From Mimachlamys varia (taxonomy: Eukaryota; Mollusca; Bivalvia; Pectinida; Pectinidae): a stretch of DNA of 64,000 nt. The notes beneath the pieces were generated by a model. That model did no database searches and was not told the DNA's origin. It was given only the letters and a program-made list of their open reading frames with translations. The position numbers and the translations under genes are program-made. Below, in pieces: positions 45,147-59,564 of this stretch (positions within the stretch are counted from its first letter, which is position 1; each line of letters starts with the position of its first letter). The stretch spans positions 33,821,405-33,885,404 of the forward strand of contig OX392530.1 of NCBI GenBank assembly GCA_947623455.1, written 5' to 3'.

Positions 45147-46588
45147 TATATATAAACCGACACTTGATACTTTCCCAATCACTCTGCTCATGGCTAGCCT
45201 AACAGGCAGCACAACAGTGGAACAGAATAAGGTAAGTCCTTTCTTTTTCCATACGAATGGTATTGGTTTATCCTTTCCTAGTACTTACTAAGTGCTGATG
45301 ATATTCAAACATTAGCACTAGCCTGTGCTGGTAGAGGATAGACTACAACATCAACAAGACACTTCCTATACTGTGAACCATTTCCTTTCCTAGTACTGGC
45401 TATGTTCTGGTTTGCAATCAACGATTAGCACTAGCCTGTGCTGGTAAAGGAATGGTGTCCTCACTTCAGTCAACAATTCACTTTTTCATTTCAGATCTTA
45501 TTAACATGGTGACCACTAGAATTTACCTCACTCTTTCCTAGTACTTGCTACGTGCTGTTGTGTAAATCATCAGTAGCACTAGCCTGTGCTTGTAGAGAGT
45601 AGGTTTCCTCTTCATCTTCACATTCAAGTAAGCTGGCTTCTCCAGTACTACACCAACTGTGCTGCATTTCCTTTCCCAATACATGCTATGTGCTGGTCTG
45701 TAACCAACAATTAGCACTAGTCTGTGCTGGTAGGGGACTGCATCAGAAATCAAAACACATCAATAGACATCAATGCAGAGTTTCATCTTGTCCTTTCCTA
45801 GTACTTGCTATGTGCTGGTTGATTTTTCAACGACTAGCACTAGCCTGTGCTGGTAGAGGAGTGGTGTTTGTGTCAACTTCAATCACACTCATCTGTTTCC
45901 TTTGCACTGAAACCTGTTGCCAAAACAAACTGGTACCAAGCTCTTTCCTAGTACTTTCTATGTGCTGTTTTCGTTACAATGAAAAAATAGCACTAGTCTG
46001 TGTTTGAAGAGAGAACGGTAAATCATCAATCTCAACTTTCATTTGTTTCTTTTCTAACTTATGTTCGGCCTCATTGCTGCTTTTCCTTTCCTTGTACAAG
46101 CTATGTGCTGGTTTGTAATTAACAATTAGCACTAGCATGTGCTGGTAGAGGATAAGCGGTCAGACTACAGTGACACAGCTTTATATTTCTACTGTTTATC
46201 AAAACCAAACCAAAATCCCTAAGTACAATATTTGTGTGATCCCCTACACTTTCCTAGTACTTGCCACGTGCTGGCTTTATTTCAAGTGCTAGCACTAGCC
46301 TGTGCTGGTAGAGTATGGGTTTAAACATCTTTGATTACTGACTTATCTCCCCTGACCTCCAAATTCCTTTACCTGTGCTTTCACACCCTGGCTTGCAGGG
46401 TGAACACAGGGTCATGCTTGACTGCACGTCTCAACATGAGCACATTGTTTTCTTAATTCAAACACCCATTCCCTAATGACAACACAAAGTAATACTCTGG
46501 GTGTCTGTCATGTCAACTCTCTTGCTCTTCTCTAACACTCATCCAACCACAGAGTGAAGTTTAATCTTGACACTTTCACCATCCCCAG
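45147..46588 (+). repeat. Unit 32 (1,442 bp), hp2 GTTCT form
   Basis: Complete unit. hp2 has G to T at 45406, and hp1 reads CTAAGTGCTG instead of CTAGGTGCTG. TCTTGTCC precedes hp5. It corresponds to unit 37. Confidence 0.95.
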
Positions 46589-48030
46589 TATATATAAACC
46601 CAGACTTGATACTTTACCAATCACTCTGCTCATGGCTAGCCTAACAGGCAGCACAACAGTGGAAGAGAATAAGGTAAGTCCTTTCTTTTTCCATACGAAT
46701 GGTATTGGTTTATCCTTTCCTAGTACTTACTAGGTGCTGATGATATTCAAACATTAGCACTAGCCTGTGCTGGTAGAGGATAGACTACAACATCAACAAG
46801 ACACTTCCTATACTGTGAACCATTTCCTTTCCTAGTACTGGCTATGTTCTGGTTTGCAATCAACGATTAGCACTAGCCTGTGCTGGTAAAGGAATGGTGT
46901 CCTCACTTCAGTCAACAATTCACTTTTTCATTTCAGATCTTATTAACATGGTGACCACTAGAATTTACCTCACTCTTTCCTAGTACTTGCTACGTGCTGT
47001 TGTGTAAATCATCAGTAGCACTAGCCTGTGCTTGTAGAGAGTAGGTTTCCTCTTCATCTTCACATTCAAGTAAGCTGGCTTCTCCAGTACTACACCAACT
47101 GTGCTGCATTTCCTTTCCCAATACATGCTATGTGCTGGTCTGTAACCAACAATTAGCACTAGTCTGTGCTGGTAGGGGACTGCATCAGAAATCAAAACAC
47201 ATCAATAGACATCAATGCAGAGTTTCATCTTTTCCTTTCCTAGTACTTGCTATGTGCTGGTTGATTTTTCAACGACTAGCACTAGCCTGTGCTGGTAGAG
47301 GAGTGGTGTTTGTGTCAACTTCAATCACACTCATCTGTTTCCTTTGCACTGAAACCTGTTGCTAAAACAAACTGGTACCAAGCTCTTTCCTAGTACTTTC
47401 TATGTGCTGTTTTTGTTACAATGAAAAAATAGCACTAGTCTGTGCTTGAAGAGAGAACGGTAAATCATCAATCTCAACTTTCATTTTTTTCTTTTCTAAC
47501 TTATGTTCGGCCTCATTGCTGCTTTTCCTTTCCTTGTACAAGCTATGTGCTGGTTTGTAATTAACAATTAGTACTAGCATGTGCTGGTAGAGGATAAGCG
47601 GTCAGACTACAGTGACACAGCTTTATATTTCTACTGTTTATCAAAACCTAACCAAAATCCCTAAGTACAATATTTGTGTGATCCCCTACACTTTCCTAGT
47701 ACTTGCCATGTGCTGGCTTTATTTCAAGTGCTAGCACTAGCCTGTGCTGGTAGAGTATGGGTTTAAACATCTTTGATTACTGACTTATCTCCCCTGACCT
47801 CCAAATTCCTTTACCTGTGCTTTCACACCCTGGCTTGCAGGGTGAACACAGTGTCATGCTTGACCGCACGTCTCAACATGAGCACATTGTTTTCTTAATT
47901 CAAACACCCATTCCCTAATGACAACACAAAGTAATACTCTGGGTGTCTGTCATGTCAACTCTCTTGCTCTTCTCTAACACTCATCCAACCACAGAGTGAA
48001 GTTTAATTTTGACACTTTCACCATCCCCAG
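46589..48030 (+). repeat. Unit 33 (1,442 bp), hp2 GTTCT form
   Basis: Complete unit. It has the hp2 GTTCT form and the hp7 TAGTACTAGC form (T at 47572). Up to hp5 it matches unit 38; after TGCTAAAAC it switches to a type like unit 30. Confidence 0.95.
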
Positions 48031-49472
48031 TATATATAAACCCAGACTTGATACTTTCCCAATCACTCTGCTCATGGCTAGCCTAACAGGCAGCACAATA
48101 GTGGAAGAGAATAAGGTAAGTCCTTTCTTTTTCCATACAAATGGTATTGGTTTATCCTTTCCTAGTACTTACTAGGTGCTGATGATATTCAAACATTAGC
48201 ACTAGCCTGTGCTGGTAGAGGATAGACTACAACATCAACAAGACACTTCCTATACTGTGAACCATTTCCTTTCCTAGTACTGGCTATGTGCTGGTTTGCA
48301 ATCAACGATTAGCACTAGCCTGTGCTGGTAAAGGAATGGTGTCCTCACTTCAGTCAACAATTCACTTTTTCATTTCAGATCTTATTAACATGGTGACCAC
48401 TAGAATTTACCTCACTCTTTCCTAGTACTTGCTACGTGCTGTTGTGTAAATCATCAATAGCACTAGCCTGTGCTTGTAGAGAGCAGGTTTCCTCTTCATC
48501 TTCACATTCAAGTAAGCTGGCTTCTCCAGTACTACACCAACTGTGCTGCATTTCCTTTCCCAATACATGCTATGTGCTGGTCTGTAACCAACAATTAGCA
48601 CTAGTCTGTGCTGGTAGGGGACTGCATCAGAAATCAAAACACATCAATAGACATCAATGCAGAGTTTCATCTTTTCCTTTCCTAGTACTTGCTATGTGCT
48701 GGTTGATTTTTCAACGACTAGCACTAGCCTGTGCTGGTAGAGGAGTGGTGTTTGTGTCAACTTCAATCACACTCATCTGTTTCCTTTGCACTGAAACCTG
48801 TTGCTAAAACAAACTGGTACCAAGCTCTTTCCTAGTACTTTCTATGTGCTGTTTTTGTTACAATGAAAAAATAGCACTAGTCTGTGCTTGAAGAGAGAAC
48901 GGTAAATCATCAATCTCAACTTTTATTTTTTTCTTTTCTAACTTATGTTCGGCCTCATTGCTGCTTTTCCTTTCCTTGTACAAGCTATGTGCTGGTTTGT
49001 AATTAACAATTAGCACTAGCATGTGCTGGTAGAGGATAAGCGGTCAGACTACAGTGACATAGCTTTATATTTCTACTGTTTATCAAAACCAAACCAAAAT
49101 CCCTAAGTACAATATTTGTGTGATCCCCTACACTTTCCTAGTACTTGCCACGTGCTGGCTTTATTTCAAGTGCTAGCACTAGCCTGTGCTGGTAGAGTAT
49201 GGGTTTAAACATCTTTGATAACTGACTTATCTCCCCTGACCTCCAAATTCCTTTACCTGTGCTTTCACACCCTGGCTTGCAGGGTGAACACAGGGTCATG
49301 CTTGACTGCACGTCTCAACATGAGCACATTGTTTTCTTAATTCAAACACCCATTCCCTAATGACAACACAAAGTAATACTCTGGGTGTCTGTCATGTCAA
49401 CTCTCTTGCTCTTCTCTAACACTCATCCAACCACAGAGTGAAGTTTAATTTTGACACTTTCACCATCCCCAG
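48031..49472 (+). repeat. Unit 34 (1,442 bp)
   Basis: Complete unit with ACAATAGTGG in the first exon, as in units 27 and 28, and a normal hp2. GTGACATAGC near 49057 is private. Confidence 0.95.
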
Positions 49473-50914
49473 TATATATAAACCCAGTCTTGATACTTTC
49501 CCAATCACTCTGCTCATGGCTAGCCTAACAGGCAGCACAACAGTGGAACAGAATAAGGTAAGTCCTTTCTTTTTCCATACAAATGGTATTGGTTTATCCT
49601 TTCCTAGTACTTACTAGGTGCTGATGATATTCAAACATTAGCACTAGCCTGTGCTGGTAGAGGATAGACTACAACATCAACAAGACACTTCCTATACTGT
49701 GAACCATTTCCTTTCCTAGGACTGGCTATGTGCTGGTTTGCAATCAACGATTAGCACTAGCCTGTGCTGGTAAAGGAATGGTGTCCTCACTTCAGTCAAC
49801 AATTCACTTTTTCATTTCAGATCTTATTAACATGGTGACCACTAGAATTTACCTCACTCTTTCCTAGTACTTGCTACGTGCTGTTGTGTAAATCATCAGT
49901 AGCACTAGCCTGTGCTTGTAGAGAGCAGGTTTCCTCTTCATCTTCACATTCAAGTAAGCTGGCTTCTCCAGTACTATACCAACTGTGCTGCATTTCCTTT
50001 CCCAATACATGCTATGTGCTGGTCTGTAACCAACAATTAGCACTAGTCTGTGCTGGTAGGGGACTGCATCAGAAATCAAAACACATCAATAGACATCAAT
50101 GCAGAGTTTCATCTTTTCCTTTCCTAGTACTTGCTATGTGCTGGTTGATTTTTCAACGACTAGCACTAGCCTGTGCTGGTAGAGGAGTGGTGTTTGTGTC
50201 AACTTCAATCACACTCATCTGTTTCCTTTGCACTGAAACCTGTTGCTAAAACAAACTGGTACCAAGCTCTTTCCTAGTACTTTCTATGTGCTGTTTTTGT
50301 TACAATGAAAAAATAGCACTAGTCTGTGTTTGAAGAGAGAACGGTAAATCATCAATCTCAACTTTTATTTTTTTCTTTTCTAACTTATGTTCGGCCTCAT
50401 TGCTGCTTTTCCTTTCCTTGTACAAGCTATGTGCTGGTTTGTAATTAACAATTAGCACTAGCATGTGCTGGTAGAGGATAAGCGGTCAGACTACAGTGAC
50501 ACAGCTTTATATTTCTACTGTTTATCAAAACCAAACCAAAATCCCTAAGTACAATATTTGTGTGATCCCCTACACTTTCCTAGTACTTGCCATGTGCTGG
50601 CTTTATTTCAAGTGCTAGCACTAGCCTGTGCTGGTAGAGTATGGGTTTAAACATCTTTGATTACTGACTTATCTCCTCTGACCTCCAAATTCCTTTACCT
50701 GTGCTTTCACACCCTGGCTTGCAGGGTGAACACAGTGTCATGCTTGACCGCACGTCTCAACATGAGCACATTGTTTTCTTAATTCAAACACCCATTCCCT
50801 AATGACAACACAAAGTAATACTCTGGGTGTCTGTCATGTCAACTCTCTTGCTCTTCTCTAACACTCATCCAACCACAGAGTGAAGTTTAATTTTGACACT
50901 TTCACCATCCCCAG
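49473..50914 (+). repeat. Unit 35 (1,442 bp)
   Basis: Complete unit with the CCTAGGACTGG form of hp2 but the usual CAACGATTAGC. Confidence 0.95.
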
Positions 50915-52355
50915 TATATATAAACCCAGACTTGATACTTTCCCAATCACTCTGCTCATGGCTAGCCTAACAGGCAGCACAACAGTGGAACAGAATAAGG
51001 TAAGTCCTTTCTTTTTCCATACGAATGGTATTGGTTTATCCTTTCCTAGTACTTACTAGGTGCTGATGATATTCAAACATTAGCACTAGCCTGTGCTGGT
51101 AGAGGATAGACTACAACATCAACAAGACACTTCCTATACTGTGAACCATTTCCTTTCCTAGGACTGGCTATGTGCTGGTTTGCAATCAACAATTAGCACT
51201 AGCCTGTGCTGGTAAAGGAATGGTGTCCTCACTTCAGTCAACAATTCACTTTTTCATTTCAGATCTTATTAACATGGTGACCACTAGAATTTACCTCACT
51301 CTTTCCTAGTACTTGCTACGTGCTGTTGTGTAAATCATCAGTAGCACTAGCCTGTGCTTGTAGAGAGCAGGTTTCCTCTTCATCTTCACATTCAAGTAAG
51401 CTGGCTTCTCCAGTACTATACCAACTGTGCTGCATTTCCTTTCCCAATACATGCTATGTGCTGGTCTGTAACCAACAATTAGCACTAGTCTGTGCTGGTA
51501 GGGGACTGCATCAGAAATCAAAACACATCAATAGACATCAATGCAGAGTTTCATCTTTTCCTTTCCTAGTACTTGCTATGTGCTGGTTGATTTTTCAACG
51601 ACTAGCACTAGCCTGTGCTGGTAGAGGAGTGGTGTTTGTGTCAACTTCAATCACACTCATCTGTTTCCTTTGCACTGAAACCTGTTGCTAAAACAAACTG
51701 GTACCAAGCTCTTTCCTAGTACTTTCTATGTGCTGTTTTTGTTACAATGAAAAATAGCACTAGTCTGTGCTTGAAGAGAGAACGGTAAATCATCAATCTC
51801 AACTTTTATTTTTTTCTTTTCTAACTTATGTTCGGCCTCATTGCTGCTTTTCCTTTCCTTGTACAAGCTATGTGCTGGTTTGTAATTAACAATTAGCACT
51901 AGCATGTGCTGGTAGAGGATAAGCGGTCAGACTACAGTGACACAGCTTTATATTTCTACTGTTTATCAAAACCAAACCAAAATCCCTAAGTACAATATTT
52001 GTGTGATCCCCTACACTTTCCTAGTACTTGCCATGTGCTGGCTTTATTTCAAGTGCTAGCACTAGCCTGTGCTGGTAGAGTATGGGTTTAAACATCTTTG
52101 ATAACTGACTTATCTCCCCTGACCTCCAAATTCCTTTACCTGTGCTTTCACACCCTGGCTTGCAGGGTGAACACAGGGTCATGCTTGACTGCACGTCTCA
52201 ACATGACCACATTGTTTTCTTAATTCAAACACCCATTCCCTAATGACAACACAAAGTAATACTCTGGGTGTCTGTCATGTCAACTCTCTTGCTCTTCTCT
52301 AACACTCATCCAACCACAGAGTGAAGTTTAATCTTGACACTTTCACCATCCCCAG
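50915..52355 (+). repeat. Unit 36 (1,441 bp)
   Basis: Complete unit matching unit 31 in hp2 and in the shortened hp6 loop (near 51750). Confidence 0.95.
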
Positions 52356-53797
52356 TATATATAAACCGACACTTGATACTTTCCCAATCACTCTGCTCAT
52401 GGCTAGCCTAACAGGCAGCACAACAGTGGAACAGAATAAGGTAAGTCCTTTCTTTTTCCATACGAATGGTATTGGTTTATCCTTTCCTAGTACTTACTAA
52501 GTGCTGATGATATTCAAACATTAGCACTAGCCTGTGCTGGTAGAGGATAGACTACAACATCAACAAGACACTTCCTATACTGTGAACCATTTCCTTTCCT
52601 AGTACTGGCTATGTTCTGGTTTGCAATCAACGATTAGCACTAGCCTGTGCTGGTAAAGGAATGGTGTCCTCACTTCAGTCAACAATTCACTTTTTCATTT
52701 CAGATCTTATTAACATGGTGACCACTAGAATTTACCTCACTCTTTCCTAGTACTTGCTACGTGCTGTTGTGTAAATCATCAGTAGCACTAGCCTGTGCTT
52801 GTAGAGAGTAGGTTTCCTCTTCATCTTCACATTCAAGTAAGCTGGCTTCTCCAGTACTACACCAACTGTGCTGCATTTCCTTTCCCAATACATGCTATGT
52901 GCTGGTCTGTAACCAACAATTAGCACTAGTCTGTGCTGGTAGGGGACTGCATCAGAAATCAAAACACATCAATAGACATCAATGCAGAGTTTCATCTTGT
53001 CCTTTCCTAGTACTTGCTATGTGCTGGTTGATTTTTCAACGACTAGCACTAGCCTGTGCTGGTAGAGGAGTGGTGTTTGTGTCAACTTCAATCACACTCA
53101 TCTGTTTCCTTTGCACTGAAACCTGTTGCCAAAACAAACTGGTACCAAGCTCTTTCCTAGTACTTTCTATGTGCTGTTTTCGTTACAATGAAAAAATAGC
53201 ACTAGTCTGTGTTTGAAGAGAGAACGGTAAATCATCAATCTCAACTTTCATTTGTTTCTTTTCTAACTTATGTTCGGCCTCATTGCTGCTTTTCCTTTCC
53301 TTGTACAAGCTATGTGCTGGTTTGTAATTAACAATTAGCACTAGCATGTGCTGGTAGAGGATAAGCGGTCAGACTACAGTGACACAGCTTTATATTTCTA
53401 CTGTTTATCAAAACCAAACCAAAATCCCTAAGTACAATATTTGTGTGATCCCCTACACTTTCCTAGTACTTGCCACGTGCTGGCTTTATTTCAAGTGCTA
53501 GCACTAGCCTGTGCTGGTAGAGTATGGGTTTAAACATCTTTGATTACTGACTTATCTCCCCTGACCTCCAAATTCCTTTACCTGTGCTTTCACACCCTGG
53601 CTTGCAGGGTGAACACAGGGTCATGCTTGACTGCACGTCTCAACATGAGCACATTGTTTTCTTAATTCAAACACCCATTCCCTAATGACAACACAAAGTA
53701 ATACTCTGGGTGTCTGTCATGTCAACTCTCTTGCTCTTCTCTAACACTCATCCAACCACAGAGTGAAGTTTAATCTTGACACTTTCACCATCCCCAG
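52356..53797 (+). repeat. Unit 37 (1,442 bp), hp2 GTTCT form
   Basis: Complete unit matching unit 32, including CTAAGTGCTG in hp1 and TCTTGTCC before hp5. Confidence 0.95.
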
Positions 53798-55239
53798 TAT
53801 ATATAAACCCAGACTTGATACTTTACCAATCACTCTGCTCATGGCTAGCCTAACAGGCAGCACAACAGTGGAAGAGAATAAGGTAAGTCCTTTCTTTTTC
53901 CATACGAATGGTATTGGTTTATCCTTTCCTAGTACTTACTAGGTGCTGATGATATTCAAACATTAGCACTAGCCTGTGCTGGTAGAGGATAGACTACAAC
54001 ATCAACAAGACACTTCCTATACTGTGAACCATTTCCTTTCCTAGTACTGGCTATGTTCTGGTTTGCAATCAACGATTAGCACTAGCCTGTGCTGGTAAAG
54101 GAATGGTGTCCTCACTTCAGTCAACAATTCACTTTTTCATTTCAGATCTTATTAACATGGTGACCACTAGAATTTACCTCACTCTTTCCTAGTACTTGCT
54201 ACGTGCTGTTGTGTAAATCATCAGTAGCACTAGCCTGTGCTTGTAGAGAGTAGGTTTCCTCTTCATCTTCACATTCAAGTAAGCTGGCTTCTCCAGTACT
54301 ACACCAACTGTGCTGCATTTCCTTTCCCAATACATGCTATGTGCTGGTCTGTAACCAACAATTAGCACTAGTCTGTGCTGGTAGGGGACTGCATCAGAAA
54401 TCAAAACACATCAATAGACATCAATGCAGAGTTTCATCTTTTCCTTTCCTAGTACTTGCTATGTGCTGGTTGATTTTTCAACGACTAGCACTAGCCTGTG
54501 CTGGTAGAGGAGTGGTGTTTGTGTCAACTTCAATCACACTCATCTGTTTCCTTTGCACTGAAACCTGTTGCCAAAACAAACTGGTACCAAGCTCTTTCCT
54601 AGTACTTTCTATGTGCTGTTTTCGTTACAATGAAAAAATAGCACTAGTCTGTGTTTGAAGAGAGAACGGTAAATCATCAATCTCAACTTTTATTTGTTTC
54701 TTTTCTAACTTATGTTCGGCCTCATTGCTGCTTTTCCTTTCCTTGTACAAGCTATGCGCTGGTTTGTAATTAACAATTAGCACTAGCATGTGCTGGTAGA
54801 GGATAAGCGGTCAGACTACAGTGACACAGCTTTATATTTCTACTGTTTATCAAAACCAAACCAAAATCCCTAAGTACAATATTTGTGTGATCCCCTACAC
54901 TTTCCTAGTACTTGCCACGTGCTGGCTTTATTTCAAGTGCTAGCACTAGCCTGTGCTGGTAGAGTATGGGTTTAAACATCTTTGATTACTGACTTATCTC
55001 CCCTGACCTCCAAATTCCTTTACCTGTGCTTTCACACCCTGGCTTGCAGGGTGAACACAGTGTCATGCTTGACTGCACATCTCAACATGAGCACATTGTT
55101 TTCTTAATTCAAACACCCATTCCCTAATGACAACACAAAGTAATACTCTGGGTGTCTGTCATGTCAACTCTCTTGCTCTTCTCTAACACTCATCCAACCA
55201 CAGAGTGAAGTTTAATCTTGACACTTTCACCATCCCCAG
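53798..55239 (+). repeat. Unit 38 (1,442 bp), hp2 GTTCT form
   Basis: Complete unit. hp7 has CTATGCGCTGG (near 54756), shared with unit 40, which turns a G-U or U-A position of the stem into a mismatch. Confidence 0.95.
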
Positions 55240-56681
55240 TATATATAAACCCAGACTTGATACTTTACCAATCACTCTGCTCATGGCTAGCCTAACAGGC
55301 AGCACAACAGTGGAACAGAATAAGGTAAGTCCTTTCTTTTTCCATACGAATGGTATTGGTTTATCCTTTCCTAGTACTTACTAAGTGCTGATGATATTCA
55401 AACATTAGCACTAGCCTGTGCTGGTAGAGGATAGACTACAACATCAACAAGACACTTCCTATACTGTGAACCATTTCCTTTCCTAGTACTGGCTATGTTC
55501 TGGTTTGCAATCAACGATTAGCACTAGCCTGTGCTGGTAAAGGAATGGTGTCCTCACTTCAGTCAACAATTCACTTTTTCATTTCAGATCTTATTAACAT
55601 GGTGACCACTAGAATTTACCTCACTCTTTCCTAGTACTTGCTACGTGCTGTTGTGTAAATCATCAGTAGCACTAGCCTGTGCTTGTAGAGAGTAGGTTTC
55701 CTCTTCATCTTCACATTCAAGTAAGCTGGCTTCTCCAGTACTACACCAACTGTGCTGCATTTCCTTTCCCAATACATGCTATGTGCTGGTCTGTAACCAA
55801 CAATTAGCACTAGTCTGTGCTGGTAGGGGACTGCATCAGAAATCAAAACACATCAATAGACATCAATGCAGAGTTACATCTTGTCCTTTCCTAGTACTTG
55901 CTATGTGCTGGTTGATTTTTCAACGACTAGCACTAGCCTGTGCTGGTAGAGGAGTGGTGTTTGTGTCAACTTCAATCACACTCATCTGTTTCCTTTGCAC
56001 TGAAACCTGTTGCCAAAACAAACTGGTACCAAGCTCTTTCCTAGTACTTTCTATGTGCTGTTTTCGTTACAATGAAAAAATAGCACTAGTCTGTGTTTGA
56101 AGAGAGAACGGTAAATCATCAATCTCAACTTTCATTTGTTTCTTTTCTAACTTATGTTCGGCCTCATTGCTGCTTTTCCTTTCCTTGTACGAGCTATGTG
56201 CTGGTTTGTAATTAACAATTAGCACTAGCATGTGCTGGTAGAGGATAAGCGGTCAGACTACAGTGACACAGCTTTATATTTCTACTGTTTATCAAAACCA
56301 AACCAAAATCCCTAAGTACAATATTTGTGTGATCCCCTACACTTTCCTAGTACTTGCCACGTGCTGGCTTTATTTCAAGTGCTAGCACTAGCCTGTGCTG
56401 GTAGAGTATGGGTTTAAACATCTTTGATTACTGACTTATCTCCCCTGCCCTCCAAATTCCTTTACCTGTGCTTTCACACCCTGGCTTGCAGGGTGAACAC
56501 AGGGTCATGCTTGACTGCACGTCTCAACATGAGCACATTGTTTTCTTAATTCAAACACCCATTCCCTAATGACAACACAAAGTAATACTCTGGGTGTCTG
56601 TCATGTCAACTCTCTTGCTCTTCTCTAACACTCATCCAACCACAGAGTGAAGTTTAATCTTGACACTTTCACCATCCCCAG
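55240..56681 (+). repeat. Unit 39 (1,442 bp), hp2 GTTCT form
   Basis: Complete unit with hp1 CTAAGTGCTG. hp7 has GTACGAGC in the 5' arm (near 56190), a private change. Confidence 0.95.
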
Positions 56682-58123
56682 TATATATAAACCCAGACTT
56701 GATACTTTCCCAATCACTCTGCTCATGGCTAGCCTAACAGGCAGCACAACAGTGGAAGAGAATAAGGTAAGTCCTTTCTTTTTCCATACGAATGGTATTG
56801 GTTTATCCTTTCCTAGTACTTACTAGGTGCTGATGATATTCAAACATTAGCACTAGCCTGTGCTGGTAGAGGATAGACTACAACATCAACAAGACACTTC
56901 CTATACTGTGAACCATTTCCTTTCCTAGTACTGGCTATGTTCTGGTTTGCAATCAACGATTAGCACTAGCCTGTGCTGGTAAAGGAATGGTGTCCTCACT
57001 TCAGTCAACAATTCACTTTTTCATTTCAGATCTTATTAACATGGTGACCACTAGAATTTACCTCACTCTTTCCTAGTACTTGCTACGTGCTGTTGTGTAA
57101 ATCATCAGTAGCACTAGCCTGTGCTTGTAGAGAGTAGGTTTCCTCTTCATCTTCACATTCAAGTAAGCTGGCTTCTCCAGTACTACACCAACTGTGCTGC
57201 ATTTCCTTTCCCAATACATGCTATGTGCTGGTCTGTAACCAACAATTAGCACTAGTCTGTGCTGGTAGGGGACTGCATCAGAAATCAAAACACATCAATA
57301 GACATCAATGCAGAGTTTCATCTTTTCCTTTCCTAGTACTTGCTATGTGCTGGTTGATTTTTCAACGACTAGCACTAGCCTGTGCTGGTAGAGGAGTGGT
57401 GTTTGTGTCAACTTCAATCACACTCATCTGTTTCCTTTGCACTGAAACCTGTTGCCAAAACAAACTGGTACCAAGCTCTTTCCTAGTACTTTCTATGTGC
57501 TGTTTTCGTTACAATGAAAAAATAGCACTAGTCTGTGTTTGAAGAGAGAACGGTAAATCATCAATCTCAACTTTTATTTGTTTCTTTTCTAACTTATGTT
57601 CGGCCTCATTGCTGCTTTTCCTTTCCTTGTACAAGCTATGCGCTGGTTTGTAATTAACAATTAGCACTAGCATGTGCTGGTAGAGGATAAGCGGTCAGAC
57701 TACAGTGACACAGCTTTATATTTCTACTGTTTATCAAAACCAAACCAAAATCCCTAAGTACAATATTTGTGTGATCCCCTACACTTTCCTAGTACTTGCC
57801 ACGTGCTGGCTTTATTTCAAGTGCTAGCACTAGCCTGTGCTGGTAGAGTATGGGTTTAAACATCTTTGATTACTGACTTATCTCCCCTGACCTCCAAATT
57901 CCTTTACCTGTGCTTTCACACCCTGGCTTGCAGGGTGAACACAGGGTCATGCTTGACCGCACGTCTCAACATGAGCACATTGTTTTCTTAATTCAAACAC
58001 CCATTCCCTAATGACAACACAAAGTAATACTCTGGGTGTCTGTCATGTCAACTCTCTTGCTCTTCTCTAACACTCATCCAACCACAGAGTGAAGTTTAAT
58101 TTTGACACTTTCACCATCCCCAG
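56682..58123 (+). repeat. Unit 40 (1,442 bp), hp2 GTTCT form
   Basis: Complete unit, close to unit 38, with the CTATGCGCTGG hp7. Confidence 0.95.
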
Positions 58124-59564
58124 TATATATAAACCCAGACTTGATACTTTACCAATCACTCTGCTCATGGCTAGCCTAACAGGCAGCACAACAGTGGAAC
58201 AGAATAAGGTAAGTCCTTTCTTTTTCCATACAAATGGTATTGGTTTATCCTTTCCTAGTACTTACTAGGTGCTGATGATATTCAAACATTAGCACTAGCC
58301 TGTGCTGGTAGAGGATAGACTACAACATCAACAAGACACTTCCTATACTGTGAACCATTTCCTTTCCTAGTACTGGCTATGTTCTGGTTTGCAATCAACG
58401 ATTAGCACTAGCCTGTGCTGGTAAAGGAATGGTGTCCTCACTTCAGTCAACAATTCACTTTTTCATTTCAGATCTTATTAACATGGTGACCACTAGAATT
58501 TACCTCACTCTTTCCAAGTACTTGCTACGTGCTGTTGTGTAAATCATCAATAGCACTAGCCTGTGCTTGTAGAGAGCAGGTTTCCTCTTCATCTTCACAT
58601 TCAAGTAAGCTGGCTTCTCCAGTACTACACCAACTGTGCTGCATTTCCTTTCCCAATACATGCTATGTGCTGGTCTGTAACCAACAATTAGCACTAGTCT
58701 GTGCTGGTAGGGGACTGCATCAGAAATCAAAACACATCAATAGACATCAATGCAGAGTTTCATCTTTTCCTTTCCTAGTACTTGCTATGTGCTGGTTGAT
58801 TTTTCAACGACTAGCACTAGCCTGTGCTGGTAGAGGAGTGGTGTTTGTGTCAACTTCAATCACACTCATCTGTTTCCTTTGCACTGAAACCTGTTGCCAA
58901 AACAAACTGGTACCAAGCTCTTTCCTAGTACTTCTATGTGCTGTTTTCGTTACAATGAAAAAATAGCACTAGTCTGTGTTTGAAGAGAGAACGGTAAATC
59001 ATCAATCTCAACTTTCATTTGTTTCTTTTCTAACTTATGTTCGGCCTCATTGCTGCTTTTCCTTTCCTTGTACAAGCTATGTGCTGGTTTGTAATTAACA
59101 ATTAGCACTAGCATGTGCTGGTAGAGGATAAGCGGTCAGACTACAGTGACACAGCTTTATATTTCTACTGTTTATCAAAACCAAACCAAAATCCCTAAGT
59201 ACAATATTTGTGTGATCCCCTACACTTTCCTAGTACTTGCCATGTGCTGGCTTTATTTCAAGTGCTAGCACTAGCCTGTGCTGGTAGAGTATGGGTTTAA
59301 ACATCTTTGATTACTGACTTATCTCCCCTGACCTCCAAATTCCTTTACCTGTGCTTTCACACCCTGGCTTGCAGGGTGAACACAGTGTCATGCTTGACTG
59401 CACATCTCAACATGAGCACATTGTTTTCTTAATTCAAACACCCATTCCCTAATGACAACACAAAGTAATACTCTGGGTGTCTGTCATGTCAACTCTCTTG
59501 CTCTTCTCTAACACTCATCCAACCACAGAGTGAAGTTTAATCTTGACACTTTCACCATCCCCAG
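58124..59564 (+). repeat. Unit 41 (1,441 bp), hp2 GTTCT form
   Basis: Complete unit. hp3 has CCAAGTAC (A at 58516), as in unit 25. hp6 lost one T in its 5' arm (AGTACTTCTATG near 58930). Confidence 0.95.

Noticed and set aside
45290..45310. AAGUGCU (miR-302/430/427 seed) created in hp1 in units 32, 37, 39, 42 and 43
   Set aside because: The motif lies near the loop end of the 5' arm, not where a 5' end would be cut, so it would not act as a seed. It is a one-base G to A change.
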